Shown: positions 1 to 11,048 of the stretch, piece by piece
Position numbering within the stretch: the first letter of the stretch is position 1
Layout: the number at the start of each line of letters is the position of its first letter
Source of the DNA: Hsuehochloa calcarea
Lineage: Eukaryota > Streptophyta > Magnoliopsida > Poales > Poaceae
Direction of reading: 5' to 3'
Assembly: GCA_036346395.1 (NCBI GenBank)
Contig: CM070603.1
Location: 28,615,045 to 28,679,044 of the forward strand
Length of the DNA stretch: 64,000 bases
Notes under the pieces: generated by a model
What the model saw: the letters and a program-made list of their open reading frames with translations, nothing else
Told to the model about the DNA's origin: nothing
The model's database searches: none
Position numbers and translations under genes: made by a program

Positions 1-383
1 CACCAAGGGACAAAACACGAGATGGTTGGAGCCTTGGAGGGTTGGGTCTGTCTAGTCTCTATTCACCCATTTAAAGCATTGCGTGTAGAGAGAGAGAGAG
101 AGAGAGTCCAAAGCGTCAGAAACTATAATATACTCCTAGTATTCAAATCTTTTTGGAAAGGAAGTCTCTCAACGCTTCCAAAATGATTGAGTAGTTCCAA
201 CTTGACCTTTATTATTCAGTCTCTCAACTGGAATTACTGGTGTAAAAAGTCATGCATGCTAGCTTAAAGCTAATCTTTTAATTAGACGATAACATGAGAA
301 AACAGTAGAGCCATGGAACATCAGAGTGATCATTAGTTGGGAAGAAAAATGAAGCAAGCCTTATTCAGATTGTATCACAGTCA
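1..383. other. Unassigned flank with short GA tract
   Basis: No coding or transposon feature was recognised here. A short GA microsatellite lies near position 93. The stretch precedes the repeat-rich end of a CACTA element. Confidence 0.4.
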
Positions 384-461
384 ACTGCACACCCAGATCA
401 TTAGGTGTATTTATGTCTGATGACTGTACACCCAGATCATTAGGTGTATTTATGTCTGGTT
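384..461. repeat. 39-bp direct tandem duplication
   Basis: A segment beginning actgcacacccagatcatt is repeated 39 bp later with one or two substitutions. It sits immediately outside the CACTA subterminal repeats. Confidence 0.8.
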
Positions 462-760
462 ATCACAGACGGTCAGAGAGTTTTTGAACCATCTGTGATA
501 AGGCTCAACACAGACGGTTTTTAGTTGAAACCGTCTGTGAAGGGCCACTACCAAGAACCGTCTGTGATACGTAGTATATCACAGACGGCTCTTAGTTGAA
601 ACCGTCTGTGAAGGGCCACTATCACAGACGGTTTCAACCAAGAACCGTCTGTGATACGTAGTATAGGATATCACAGATGGTTAGTAAATAGATTCGTCTG
701 TGATAGTAGCCTTTCATAGATGGTTTTTTTGTTGAAACCGTCTGTGATAGTACCATTTAA
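462..760 (-). mobile_element. CACTA-type subterminal repeat array (3' side of element)
   Basis: The word atcacagacggtt and its complement aaccgtctgtgat recur many times in both orientations, with spacers of 10-40 bp. Such arrays are typical of the subterminal regions of grass CACTA (En/Spm) elements, where they bind transposase. Minus-strand fragments of CACTA-type proteins follow at 1.0-6.05 kb, so this is read as the 3' end of that element. A terminal CACTA motif was not located with certainty. Confidence 0.65.
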
Positions 761-1046
761 AACTCAAAATCAATTACAAAAGATTATGTTAAAGTATTGT
801 CGGCTAGTAATAGTTCTTTGTATCTATTTTTTATTATTATTTTCGGCTAGCCTCAGGAATTGCTAGTCATACCCTCTCCCTCTGAAAATTAGTAAGCAGA
901 AAATAGATACATCACAGATGAATCAATTGTTGACAACTCAAAGTTATCATTTAAAACTCAAAATTAACTACAAAATATTATGTGAAAGTATTGTCGCTAG
1001 ATTTACAATTGAATTACAACTACTCCGTCGAAACTCTCCGTCGATG

Positions 1047-2036
1047 TTAACGATCTTCGTCTTGATGAAGGCGCAGAGCGCCCCTCGAATCTCCGAGACC
1101 TCTTTCATAACGAGTGCATCTAAATCTATGTTCAAACCGTGTCGCTAGTAGGAGTAAAGTAGTAAGCATATATATATAGACACACACACACACATTTATA
1201 ATTAGAAAATAATTATTGTGAGATTGACAAACCTCGGGATCCTTCATCTTAGCACTCATCATTTGCCGCATATGATGGCAAACGTAGAATGCACATAGGT
1301 GATCTTGTTTTTGCTGTCGGCACTGCAAAAAATAGAATTACATATATATATGTACAGTCAGTTCGAGACACATTATTACGAAGTATGATATAGGATTATT
1401 GTGTTGTAGCGCGTATTGAAAATCGCGTCCTGTGTTACAATGTGGTGCTCGATCCGTTGTATGTCCCTCCCTCGGCAACATAGGTGATGAACGACCTTCA
1501 TGATTCCAAAAGTTATCCTCGGCCATTTGAAAAAAAGGAAGACTACAATAGAGTTATGTATGGAGGAAATGAGCATACCTGTCGAGTATTCCTTTCATAA
1601 AGGTGAAGTCGTGGTTTTTGTTGAGTACAGAAATCAAGGTATATTACCTTGTTCCTCTTTGGTATAATGATTAAAAGGATCTAGTGGAATCTACTCATGT
1701 ATGTCGCTACAATCATAAACCTAAGTTCGTGCTGCGTATAAAGTACAAATGAAATTTGTATAACAAGCAGTGAAACACTTACTTCTTGTTGTAGGGCACA
1801 ATTATGTAGTCCTTGTCGTCCTGAGCAAGCAATCCCGTTGTTATGTATTTCACGACGTAGGATGCGTCTTGGTTGATGGTTTGCTCAGAGATCACGTGTG
1901 GGTCGAGGAAACCCACCGGTTCTTTCCATCGACAAATATTTTTAATCATGTATCTATACATAAGCAATGAGTTATGATATTTACGGGTATTACGTAAGTG
2001 TAGAACTTGATTGTACACACTTACAGTGTCCAGCAT
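1047..2036 (-). pseudogene. CACTA-associated Ulp1-like (C48) protease remnant
   Basis: Two minus-strand pieces belong together. Positions 2036-1779 encode a segment with VGFLDPHVISEQTINQDA and KDYIIVPYN, which in grass CACTA second ORFs lies just before the catalytic histidine of the Ulp1-like peptidase. Positions 1328-1240 encode QDHLCAFYVCHHMRQ, which resembles the block around the catalytic cysteine. The pieces are separated by intron-like or degenerate sequence and the GHW histidine motif is not seen intact. A functional protease is unlikely. Cellular Ulp1 proteins remove SUMO; the role of the transposon copies is not settled. Confidence 0.65.
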
Positions 2037-2172
2037 CGTAGAAGTGAGGCGTCGAGGGCAGTGAGGTTGAATAGGTCGAATAAGCCATCGAAGCCAACGA
2101 CGAAGTGGCCCGGCTCATGGAAGAAATGCTCCTTTGTTTATTTGACGGTGTTTTCAGTATCACACCCCTCTC

Positions 2173-3190
2173 TTAGGTCTTCCACATGTACCAGACATGC
2201 AAAGATTGACAAGCTACTCCAGCGTGGGCTAGTACTGTGTTGGGGGCCAATGGACTTTCGGGGGAGTATTTCCCAGGCTTGGGAGGCGTCTCAGTGTTCT
2301 TCGATGTCGATTTGGCCTTAACGAGTTGCCTGCGACACGTCTTCCCATGATACGACTCAGGAACCGATACGGTGGCACGCTTTTCTTGTTCCTTCGGCGT
2401 CTTCTCCACAGGAACCGATGAGGTGGCCTTCTGAAGCGAAGGATGAGATGGAGTCATCCAGGGTCCTGTTGGAGAGGCATGGTCGTGTCGAGATCGCGGC
2501 ACTATAGGGTCCAGGGCGATGTCCTTCTTGGATCACTGGATAAAAGTGTACATGGCATCTCCTAGTGTTCTAATGTCTTCGTTCGGGTGAATCTCCAGCG
2601 GGATGGTCATGAAATTGTCATGTACCATGTCCACTTGGACCTTAGCGTAACCCTACGCCAGCTGGGCACCGTGCTGCACTACTCCTTCCTGGTATGGATA
2701 CACCATCCCTCGCTTAGCCTCAATATAAATGGACCCAACCATCCTCACTTGGAGCTTGCAGGGCGTCGGCTCCTACAAAACGATACACAATTATCTAAGG
2801 CGTTCTATAGGTCTATCTTTGGAGCATTCCAGAGATGTACATTACCTTGATGTCGTCGATAGGTAATTGGATGTTGTCATGTCTAGAATTTTGTGTGGAC
2901 GCGACGCTACTTCGATGTTGAGGAGGACTGGCTCCCAAAATAACAGGGGTGGTGTGCGACTGGTTGATGAGTTAATTTATTTGATCCTGCAATTTTGTTA
3001 TCTGTCCTTGAAATTTTTCAGTAAGCACATGTTCCGACGGTTGTGCTCTCTCGTGATCCAAACCTCCGACCGGTCTGGATTATGTTGGCGTACCATGGCT
3101 TTGTGCTCGTCGATGTACGGGGACACTTGGGTCATGTGTTGCAAGATCGTCAAATGGGCTTGCACGTACGTATCTAGATTAGGAGTGATT
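2173..3190 (-). pseudogene. CACTA ORF, proline/serine-rich plus DUF8039-like segment
   Basis: The minus strand from about 2850 to 2520 reads, through stops, as a segment resembling the DUF8039-like domain often found in rice CACTA proteins (…VQVDMVHDNFMTIPLEIHP-like spelling, with disruptions). Positions 2502-2173 give a Pro/Ser/Lys-rich stretch (SVPVEKTPKEQEKRATVSVP). Order and strand agree with the Ulp1-like fragment downstream and the tnp2 fragment upstream. Several stops and frameshifts make it non-functional. The domain name rests on remembered family patterns and was not searched. Confidence 0.5.
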
Positions 3191-3197
3191 GCTTTCC

Positions 3198-4849
3198 TTC
3201 TTGAAGGACCGAAATGGCAACAGAGGGGGGGTGAATGGTGCCTTAAAAATTAAGATCTTCCCCTCTCAAGTGTCCACACAGCAATTCAAAAACTTACTGT
3301 TAAACAAAAGGTGTGATGTGAATCAAATTCAAAGAGTTAAACAAAGGGTCATTACATGCGAAATCGAAGCTCGATTCTACACAGCGGTAGTTCCGCACTG
3401 CGGTAGTTCCGGGGTTCAGTGCGGAAGTTCCGCCTTGGACAATCGGAAGTTCCGATTGTCCTGACCGAAGAACAGTGCGCTCGGGTTTTGCCCAAAAATC
3501 CGAAATACTAAATCTTGAATGCTCTTCTCAAGTCAAGTTTCACAGGACATCATCCTAAACAACATCTTGACCTCATGGAGAAGAATCGCAGACAAAGATC
3601 CATTAATCAAAGCAAAAACAGATTTCTTGAGTATTAAGCAAGAACAACCAAAAACCCACAATTTGCAAGATTCTTAGATTCTCGGCTCATGAGAATTTGA
3701 AGATACATTAGCAATATTAATGAGACTCTAAATATCAAGTTTCATGCCATCTCATAAGAGGAATCAAAAGATTCACAAAAAACCCTAGATATTCAACATA
3801 TGAACAGAGAGACGAAAAGAGGCATAAACAAAGAACCAAAACCTCAGAGTTTCATTGATAGAAATCAAAAGATTACAGAGGGAAACACGGAGGAATGATT
3901 ACACAAATTTTCAGTTCATCCTCTCCAACTCAACAAACTCTCAAAAAGCAAAACAAACTCTCCAAAAGCTGTTTTGCTAAAGCTAACCCTAATTTTCTCT
4001 CTCAAAAAGTTCAACCCTAACACCAGGGGTTCACCTCTATTTATAGCCCTTGGCTAACGGGTCTCCAACCCATTAAGCCCGCTACACCCGAACGGAACCG
4101 CCTCCACTTGTGCCGCTTTGCGAAAAGACCGTTTCGCCCTTGCGCACCTTACGGAAGCCTCCGTACACCTTGCTGTCCTTGACTGCAACCACCTCAAGAT
4201 TCACGCCGTCTTGACACATCCCGACCGTTCTGACCTCAACGCCGCCTGTGCCTAGTCCGATCACCTCGTGTCTCGCCACGACTTCGTCTCGATGTCCTGC
4301 AGTCAACACAGACAAAAACACATCACATAGCATTGCCCAATATCATAGTATCAATATTTGTACAAGACTCAAACTCATACAAACTCAAAATCACAAACTA
4401 TGCTCTCTCGCGCGATTACGTGCACAATCGGAAGTTCCGCACTTACCATTGCGGAAGTTCCGATTTCTGGAACGTCCGCACTTGTCAGAATTATCGGAAG
4501 TTCCGCGCTTGCCATTGCGGAAGTTCCGATTATCGGAACGTCCGCACTCCCAGATTTGCAATTCCGATTTTCGTCACAGAGGAATACTCACGTCAGTATT
4601 ATCGGTCAAACCGCGTCCCAGTGCGGAAGTTCGATTACTTCAACCGAACACAAGCGTCGGGATAATCGGAAGTTCCGTTTTACCACGCGAAGTTCCGATT
4701 ATCGGAAGTTCTTTTTTGAGCCGGAAGTTCGCACTTACGTAAAATGGACCAGCGATGGCGCAAACGCAATGATTTCAATCACAAACTTCTCACCACAGCG
4801 TCAAATACTCATCACTCACACGGGGACCCTGCTCACATGGTCTCTCAAT
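3198..4849 (-). mobile_element. Copia (Sirevirus-like) LTR fragment inserted in CACTA
   Basis: The left edge reads ttgaaggaccgaaatggcaa, related to the TGTTGGACCGAAAAGGCG end of the LTR at 11049. The right edge is followed by tctcccccttgatgag, a polypurine tract on the minus strand, so the LTR end is placed near …ggtctctca at about 4849. The body contains repeated near-palindromes of the type CGGAAGTTCCG at about 3385-3460 and 4430-4735. The left terminal dinucleotide is mutated. The insertion separates the tnp2 remnant from the rest of the CACTA element. Confidence 0.65.
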
Positions 4850-5020
4850 CTCCCCCTTGATGAGTATATTGACAAACACAGAAATAGCATATAGAAGAGT
4901 TTGTGATAAAAGCCAAACATGGTCTAATCTAGAAATCAAGAAGGCTCAAAACCATGTTTGTCAAAGAAGAAGGATTGGAGCTTTAAAAGAACAACATGGT
5001 ATGTAAAGTGAAGTTCTCTT
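4850..5020 (-). mobile_element. Polypurine tract and 3' internal stub of the Copia element
   Basis: Directly beside the LTR is ctcccccttgatga, which on the minus strand is a purine-rich primer tract. About 150 bp of AT-rich internal sequence follow before CACTA coding sequence begins near 5030. No Copia coding sequence is left. Confidence 0.5.
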
Positions 5021-5029
5021 GTTTGTATG

Positions 5030-6052
5030 CATCCTATACTTGTACCCCTTTGTTCCACAGTGTCACAAGATCTTCCAACAATGATGCTAGGTACGCATCA
5101 ATATCATTTCCAGGTTGCTTTGGCCCTTCGATAAGTAGTGATATCAAAATGTATTTCCGCTTCATACACAGCCAAGGAGGAAGGTTGTACATACATAGAT
5201 TCACGGGCCAGGTGTTATGTCGGCTGGTCATGTTACCAAAAGGATTCATTCTATCTGTACTCAACCCTAACCTTATGTTCCCCGGTTCCGCGCCGAACTC
5301 TTCGAAGCTCCGATCGAAGTTTCTCCACTGGGCAGAATCAGCAGGGTGTCTTAGCTTTCCATCTTTTTAACTCTCTTCTGAGTGCCAACGCATCAATCTT
5401 GCCTCCTTTCAGTTCGCAAATAAACGCTTCAAACGTGAGATCACAGGAAGATACCAAAACATCTTACCAGGAGGCCCTTCCTTCACCTTAGCAGTATTCT
5501 TGCGCTTGTATCGGGATGATTTGCACACGGGACATACATGCATGTCTGCATGCTCTTTACGGTAGAGGATACAATCGTTCGGACATGCATGTATTCTTTC
5601 TACTTCCATTCCCAATGGATAAAAACCCTTCTTGGCTTGGTAGGTGGTGCTGGGCAACACGTTTTCCTCCGGAAGGATGTCCGCTAGGAGACCTGACAAC
5701 ACCGTGAAACTCTTGTAGGACAAACCATTACTTGCCTTCAATTTTAGCAGTTCAAGCACGGCTGACAACCTTGTGTATTCCGGCTTGCAGCCAAGGAACA
5801 AAGGTTTCCCCGAGTCCTCCATTAATCCCTTAAATTTACAAAACTCTCTCTCACTGTAGTTCCCTTCTACGCATCGTGTAGCATCTGATTCAGATTGTCA
5901 TCATGCGACCTATCCACATTTAAATCACAGTCCACATCTGGCATTTCGTTGACTTCCTCGGCGATGTCGTCATTATTCACTTCCTGTATAATCTGCTCTT
6001 CACCGTGATTGATCCAACATGTATACCCTTTTTTGAAGCCCCTTCGAATCAA
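5030..6052 (-). pseudogene. CACTA tnp2-type transposase, N-terminal part
   Basis: Three minus-strand pieces line up in order with plant En/Spm tnp2 transposases: 6052-5867 (N-terminal acidic part, YTCWINHGEE), 5822-5409 (KASNGLSYKSFTVLSGLLAD, then ACPNDCILYRKEHADMHVCP with a Cys-rich cluster), and 5264-5034 (NPFGNMTSRHNTWPVNLCMY, LPPWLCMKRKYILISLLIEG, PKQPGNDIDAYL). These motifs are diagnostic of the tnp2 family. The fragments are split by frameshifts, and everything C-terminal of the GPKQPGNDID block is missing where the Copia LTR now lies. This is a dead fragment of the transposase that would have mobilised the element. Confidence 0.85.
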
Positions 6053-6083
6053 GTGTCGTCATTATTAACTTCCAGTATAATCG
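6052..6083. repeat. Short duplicated CACTA segment at a junction
   Basis: gtcgtcattattaacttcca at 6056 repeats gtcgtcattattcacttcct at 5968, an internal part of the tnp2 fragment. It directly abuts the truncated TRIM LTR. Confidence 0.65.
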
Positions 6084-6311
6084 GCTCAATGCCCAGCCCA
6101 CCGTGGGGCGGACCCGCCCACACATAGCACCTCACTTACACTTTTCGTCCTCGCTTCATGTAAAAGGGTTAACCCGGAGGTGCTACGTTTGGATCCAACA
6201 GACATTATATACCACTACAACTCACTTGAGACAAACAATGTGGGACTAATCCCACCACACAACTCCTCATGGGCCACATGGGCCACGCTACGAGCAGACC
6301 GGGGTATTACA
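6078..6311 (-). mobile_element. 5'-truncated TRIM LTR copy
   Basis: This is about 90% alike by eye to the two LTRs at 8689 and 9137, from aatcggctcaatgcccagcc to ggggtattaca, but lacks the first ~20 bp including TGTAACACCC. Instead it starts beside the duplicated tnp2 segment, so the left end was lost in a rearrangement. It is more diverged than the intact copy and therefore older. Confidence 0.85.
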
Positions 6312-7957
6312 GAATCACAAGAGGGAACATCTGATATCATCCCAATAAAAGATTAACAAGAAAGACAAGAAGAATAATTGCAATGACAATTATGGAGTAC
6401 TATCTACTATTGCAGATAGAATCTCAATACCGTATGAAGAACATTTCATACGGGTGTCCAACATTGCCCACATTGGAGTGATGGGTCTTACGTGCCCATT
6501 CTGAAATTGATGGGACTTACAAATTTCCACTTCCGTGGTCCAAATGAATCGATGCATGAACATTATGCATTTTTATGAAATGAACGACTATCACACATAT
6601 ATAGGGAATAACACAGGACATACAAAACATATGAAAACAAGTCTAGTGGTATAGCCACAAGCAATATCGTCATTTAATAATATCAGACAAGGTACTTGTC
6701 TTCCGCGCTGTGATGTGTTAGGAGGCAACGAAGGTGTTTCTCCACTCACTACTCCACCGCCTACACAAATAATTATTCGAAATAAGAATAACAAGACATG
6801 ACGTGACTAAAAGTGTCTTACCATAACCCTCTAACCAACCCACATAAACAACGGCTCCAAAAGACGATCTAACTATTCCGCCAGATTTCAGCCCTTCTGA
6901 TCGACGGTACGAGAAAAAGCGTAATTAAATATCTGTAACTCATAACGACTTGAAACCAGTGCTCAATTAATCTTAGCGAACCAGGCTGCAAAACTCTAGT
7001 TGATGGGGTTCTTTGATTCGGCAAAAACAGTGGGCTAAACAACATTTGAAAGCAATTGATGGACATCCGCGGATTACGAACAACGAAAGAAAAATGATGT
7101 AACTTTCATTCTACTGATCCAATAGAGGTGATGTTTATCAACTTGAAAAGATTATTTAAAGGGATACAATAACCTAGTTGGGTGAAAGTTCTGAATCGGA
7201 CTCTAACTAGATCAAAACCGAGGAACAAACCGACAGTCCCCAGATCCAAGACAGACAGAACAGCGCGCGGTTAAAAATTCATATCTCCTTAACCTTAAGG
7301 CGGAATATAGTGATCTCGGTGCCAAAAGAAAGCTAACGACCTCTAGGAGAAGAAAACCCGAGATTCGGCCTCTAAAGGGTCGAAACTGGCCGCGCAAGGT
7401 GCCAGATGTGTTCTGGAATTTCCAGAACAGAACTCGATTTAAATCTAATCAACAAATATGCAATCAAATCGAACCAAACTACGACTTGGATCGTTCGTTA
7501 CCCTTGAAGACCCACAGGGAGATGTTGATCCACCTCCCAAAGATCTTCCCCCTTTCTGCACCCTTCCTTCTCCAATGGTCGGCCACCACGGGGACGACGG
7601 ATGACCGGAGACGCCGGCAGAGGGAGGTGACCTCGGGGATCAGCGGAGGCAGCAACCAGGGGAGGAGGAGACGTCGGGGAGGGAAGGAGGCGCCGGATTT
7701 GGGAGAGGGGAGGATGGGGGTGGCGGCCACAAGGGGAGAAGAGGAGGGAGTGGGGGAGGTGGCTAGGGTTGGGGTGCCTCCCCCCTTGGCCGGCCCCCCT
7801 TGGGTCGGCCTCCCCCTCTTGGGCCGCCTGGGCCGCGGTCCGCGGCCCAGGTTGTCGTATTTTTGCGAAAACCCCCTCCCACAAAAAATCTAATTATTTA
7901 AATTCGTATTCGTCCCCGACTTCTTTTAAAATATCCCGATTCGAATCCGGGGTATTA
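6312..7957 (-). mobile_element. Gypsy 3' LTR (partial), GC-rich centre
   Basis: Read on the minus strand the LTR starts TGTAATACCCCGGATTCGAA at 7957, directly after a polypurine tract (ttctacccccttaa at 7958-7971 on the plus strand). It shares blocks with the solo LTR at 18260-20531 (accgtatgaagaac…catacgggtgtcc; ttccgcgctgtga…gtgttaggaggcaac; a GC-rich block near 7780). The distal ~450-550 bp are missing, replaced by the truncated TRIM LTR at 6311. The GC-rich block 7600-7860 yields long ORFs on both strands that are not genes. Confidence 0.75.
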
Positions 7958-8006
7958 CATTCTACCCCCTTAATGGGATTCGACCTCGAATCTACGCATC
8001 GATCTA

Positions 8007-8688
8007 TTAGAAAGAAGAACGACTGGAATTTAACAATATTAAACATTTACCTGAAATGAACAAGTCGGGATATTGATCTCGCATATGAGACTCTAGCTCC
8101 CAAGTGGTCGCTCCCTCAGTTTGATGAGACCACAGAATTTTGACATACTTCAGGGTTTTGTTCCTCAGAACCCGTTCTGATTCCCCTAATATTTTCACTG
8201 GTCGGTACTCGATGGTAAGATCTTGTGCAATGATCAAAGGCTCCAAGGGAATAACATGATCTGGATCTCTCAGAATTTTCCGCAACATCGACACGTGAAA
8301 CACATTGTGAACTCCACTCATGGAATCAGGAAGGTCCAAACGGTAAGCTAGTTTTCCTATTCGTGCCACGATTGGGAATGGCCCAACATATCTTGGGCTA
8401 AGCTTTCCTTTAGTGCCGAACCGCACCACGCCTTTGGATGACGATACTCTCAACAGAACTTTGTTTCCCACCTCGAATTCCAAATCTCACCTTCTGACAT
8501 CTGTAGCTCTTACGCCGGCTCATGCGGCTAACAAATTACGCTAACTTCTGCCACTCTAGCCACTGTTTGCTGAACCCAGTCGGGACCCAAGACTGCCCAC
8601 TCTCCAACCTCATCCCAGCACAACGGGGACCTGCACTTACACCCATAAAGAACCTCGTATGGTGCAGCTCGAATACTGGCATGATAAC
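8007..8688 (-). pseudogene. Gypsy pol: integrase C-terminus and chromodomain-like tail
   Basis: The minus strand encodes RAAPYEVLYGCKC and SPLCWDEVGEWAVLGPDWVQ near 8688-8580. After a shift come LEFEVGNKVLLRVSSSKGV, LSPRYVGPFPIVARIGKLAY, GVHNVFHVSMLRK, and a C-terminal segment with VKILGESERVLRNK…VKILWSHQTEGATTWELE. This order is the end of a grass chromovirus-type Gypsy integrase and is followed by the polypurine tract and 3' LTR. A frameshift near 8490 and the TRIM insertion at 8688/9386 disrupt it. The upstream RT and RNase H are absent. Confidence 0.85.
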
Positions 8689-8937
8689 TGTAACACCCTG
8701 ACCCAAAATCGGCTCAATGCCCAGCCCACCGTGGGGCGAACCCGCCACACATAGCACCTCACTTACACTTTCGTCCTCGCTTCGTGTAAAAGGGTTAACA
8801 GGGAGGTGCTACGTTTGGATCCAACAGGCATTATATACCACTACAACTCACTTGAGACAAGCAATATGGGACTAATCCCACCACACAACTCCTCATGGGC
8901 CACATGGGCCACGCTACAAGCAGGCTGGGGTATTACA
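8689..8937 (-). repeat. TRIM LTR (3' LTR in element orientation)
   Basis: 249 bp, TG…CA bounded on the plus strand. It is followed at 8938 by ttcaccccttaag, which on the minus strand is the polypurine tract just before the LTR. Confidence 0.95.
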
Positions 8938-9115
8938 TTCACCCCTTAAGTGGCGCCCTCGACAAAGATACATCATACGCGGCAAATGCCTGAACCACCC
9001 TTCGGTACCGTCCATGCGTCCGGTCGGCACATATGCCATGCCATGTGTCCACTCGGGCCCACATGTGCCATCGCCATATGCCGCGCCCGCATCCCACGCG
9101 CGCGCGTGCAACAAA

Positions 9116-9134
9116 GGTTGATGCTCTGATACCA
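9116..9134 (-). promoter_or_regulatory. TRIM primer-binding site
   Basis: The minus strand reads TGGTATCAGAGCATCAACC two bases inside the 5' LTR, matching the 3' end of plant initiator methionine tRNA. Confidence 0.9.
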
Positions 9135-9136
9135 TC

Positions 9137-9385
9137 TGTAACACCCTGACCCAAAATCGGCTCAATGCCCAGCCCACCGTGGGGCGAACCCGCCACACAT
9201 AGCACCTCACTTACACTTTCGTCCTCGCTTCGTGTAAAAGGGTTAACACGGAGGTGCTACGTTTGGATCCAACAGGCATTATATACCACTACAACTCACT
9301 TGAGACAAGCAATATGGGACTAATCCCACCACACAACTCCTCATGGGCCACATGGGCCACGCTACAAGCAGGCTGGGGTATTACA
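9137..9385 (-). repeat. TRIM LTR (5' LTR in element orientation)
   Basis: 249 bp, TG…CA bounded, followed by the right copy of the ATAAC target duplication. Confidence 0.95.
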
Positions 9386-9390
9386 ATAAC

Positions 9391-9435
9391 TGTTGTTATA
9401 AGCAAACTCTGCCAAAGCTAAATTGTTATACTGGC
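9391..9435 (-). pseudogene. Gypsy integrase core stub, right of TRIM
   Basis: The minus strand encodes LALAEFAYNN, which joins directly to SYHASIRAAPYEVLYG at 8688 once the TRIM and one ATAAC copy are removed. Copia sequence begins just beyond, so this is a chimeric edge. Confidence 0.75.
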
Positions 9436-9439
9436 ATGA

Positions 9440-10992
9440 AGGTAAGCATTTTCTTTTCTCAAGTTAACACAAGAATTTCAAGCTTAAGAGCGGAACAAGA
9501 ATCACAAATAGTATTTTCAATATTGTCCTTAAGCTTAGCATATTTGACTCTAGCAGCTTCTAAAATATCTTTGATTTCACGTTTTTTTTTTCTAAGCATG
9601 AAGTGCAAGGGCTAGAATCAGTCACATCAGAAGTAATCAATTTGCTAGATTCTAAACATTTTTCACAAGGAGCAGATTTAATTTCAATTAGCTCGGTTCT
9701 AGCATTTTCAAGTTGTTGCAAAGCAATATTGTGAGCAGATTGCAGTTTAGCCAATTCTGAGTGCATATCATGACAAGATAAACATTCATCAGGTTCAAGA
9801 GTCTTAACATTTGTAAGTTCTAGTTTCAGTTTACCAATTTTAGACTCTAGTTTCTTATTTTTAGTCATGACAAATTCTAACGCTTCATCTTGACTAAGCA
9901 GTTGCTCATATATGGAATCATATTTAGCAGAAAGAACATCATAAGATAGAGGTACCTCATCTTCATCAATGTCGTCAGTGTTGGTCATGAAGCACATGCC
10001 GGTGAAGTCCTTGGCCTTCCCATTCTTGTCCTCTTCGCTCCCGGAGTCCACATCGCTCACGGATTGCTCTCCAAAAGCGGTAAGGATCTGGTGAGCGGCC
10101 TTTATGAGCTTGACAGCATCATACTCTGAATTGTTCTCATGAGGCTTCTTCTAGGCTGTCTTCTCCAACCTGTGATTGCTCTTACCTTTTAGCTTGGGGC
10201 AATTGGCCCGGATGTGGTAGAGTTCTCCACACTCATAGCAAATAACAGGACCACCTCTCTTTTTATTTCTCACATTGTTTTAAGCCCGTGTGAATAGCAG
10301 ATAAACAAGCAAATAAAAATCCAGAAGAAGATTCAAAAGAATCATCAGAAGCCTTTTTGAGAGGATCTGCTACGAAAGCTAAATTGTCTTTCTTGAGATA
10401 ATAAACTCTTTTAATTTCATGAGTCTTGAGTTTGCTATAAAGCAATTCTAAATAAGACTCGAAAGATCAACATTTTCCTCTATAGCAGTAGCCTTCATCT
10501 CCCACTCCTTGGTGTTGATTGCAGCCAAGAGATGGGTGGCATTTTCAGATTGAGAGTATTCAATATCAACAGCTTTCATCTGATTAATCACTTTATTAAA
10601 GCGACTGAAAATGTCATCGATGCTCTCTCCAGGATGCATCTCAAATTTGTTATAATCACGCTTATAGATTGTTTGGCGCACTTTTTTAATTTGGGACGAA
10701 CCCTCATGATAGGTTTCGAGGGTGTTCCAAATCTCGTCTTGTGATCAAAAATACAAATCCTATCATATTCTTGTCTACCAAGAGCACCATATAAAAGGTT
10801 CTTGGCCTTGTTGTTGTTAGCCAAAAGAATTGCAGAAGCAGGAGTTGCAACCTCAGGAATAATGAGCGGGGATCGAACAATGTCCCATATAGCTTGTCCC
10901 TCGCTCTCAAGGAATACTCGCATACGATTCTTTCAATAGGCATAGTCGTGCCCATTAAAGATATACGGTTTTGTAGAGAACCTATCCATCGC
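9440..10992 (-). pseudogene. Copia (Sirevirus-like) gag, frameshifted
   Basis: The reading starts near 10992 with MDRFSTKPYIFNGHDYAY, where the next codon (Trp in relatives) is a stop. It continues with MRVFLESEGQAIWDIV, the UBN2-type gag core (RQTIYKRDYNKFEMHPGESI, DIFSRFNKVINQMK), then a zinc knuckle CYECGELYHIRANC (CX2CX4HX4C) near 10240-10190. Positions 10060-9560 encode an acidic, coiled-coil C-terminal extension (MSDVDSGSEEDKNGKAKDF; LESKIGKLKLELTNVKTLE). The long coiled-coil extension fits the Sirevirus (SIRE/Maximus) Copia clade. Protease, integrase and RT are absent: the copy is cut at about 9440 where Gypsy integrase sequence starts. Confidence 0.85.
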
Positions 10993-11031
10993 CTAAGTTC
11001 AGTGACCGGTTAAGATCAAGATTGAACTAAC

Positions 11032-11046
11032 CGGGTTGTGATACCA
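11032..11046 (-). promoter_or_regulatory. Copia primer-binding site
   Basis: The minus strand reads TGGTATCACAACCCGG two bases inside the LTR end at 11049, a tRNA-iMet-type primer site with one mismatch in the TGGTATCAGAGC core. Confidence 0.8.
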
Positions 11047-11048
11047 CT

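Larger units (their letters stand above)
8689..9385 (-). mobile_element. Intact TRIM retrotransposon (697 bp)
   Basis: Two 249-bp LTRs flank a 199-bp non-coding interior. Both start TGTAACACCCTGACCC and end GGGGTATTACA, and I find one difference between them (aacaggg versus aacacgg). A tRNA-iMet-type primer site and a purine tract are in place on the minus strand, and a perfect 5-bp target duplication ATAAC lies at 8684-8688 and 9386-9390. It has no coding capacity, so it must be moved in trans. It interrupts the Gypsy integrase inside AEFAYNNSYHAS. The near-identical LTRs imply a recent insertion. Confidence 0.97.

Noticed and set aside
7399..7893. 164-codon plus-strand ORF and antisense ORFs
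   Set aside because: GC-rich zone of the Gypsy 3' LTR; the related solo LTR has the same zone without a conserved frame.
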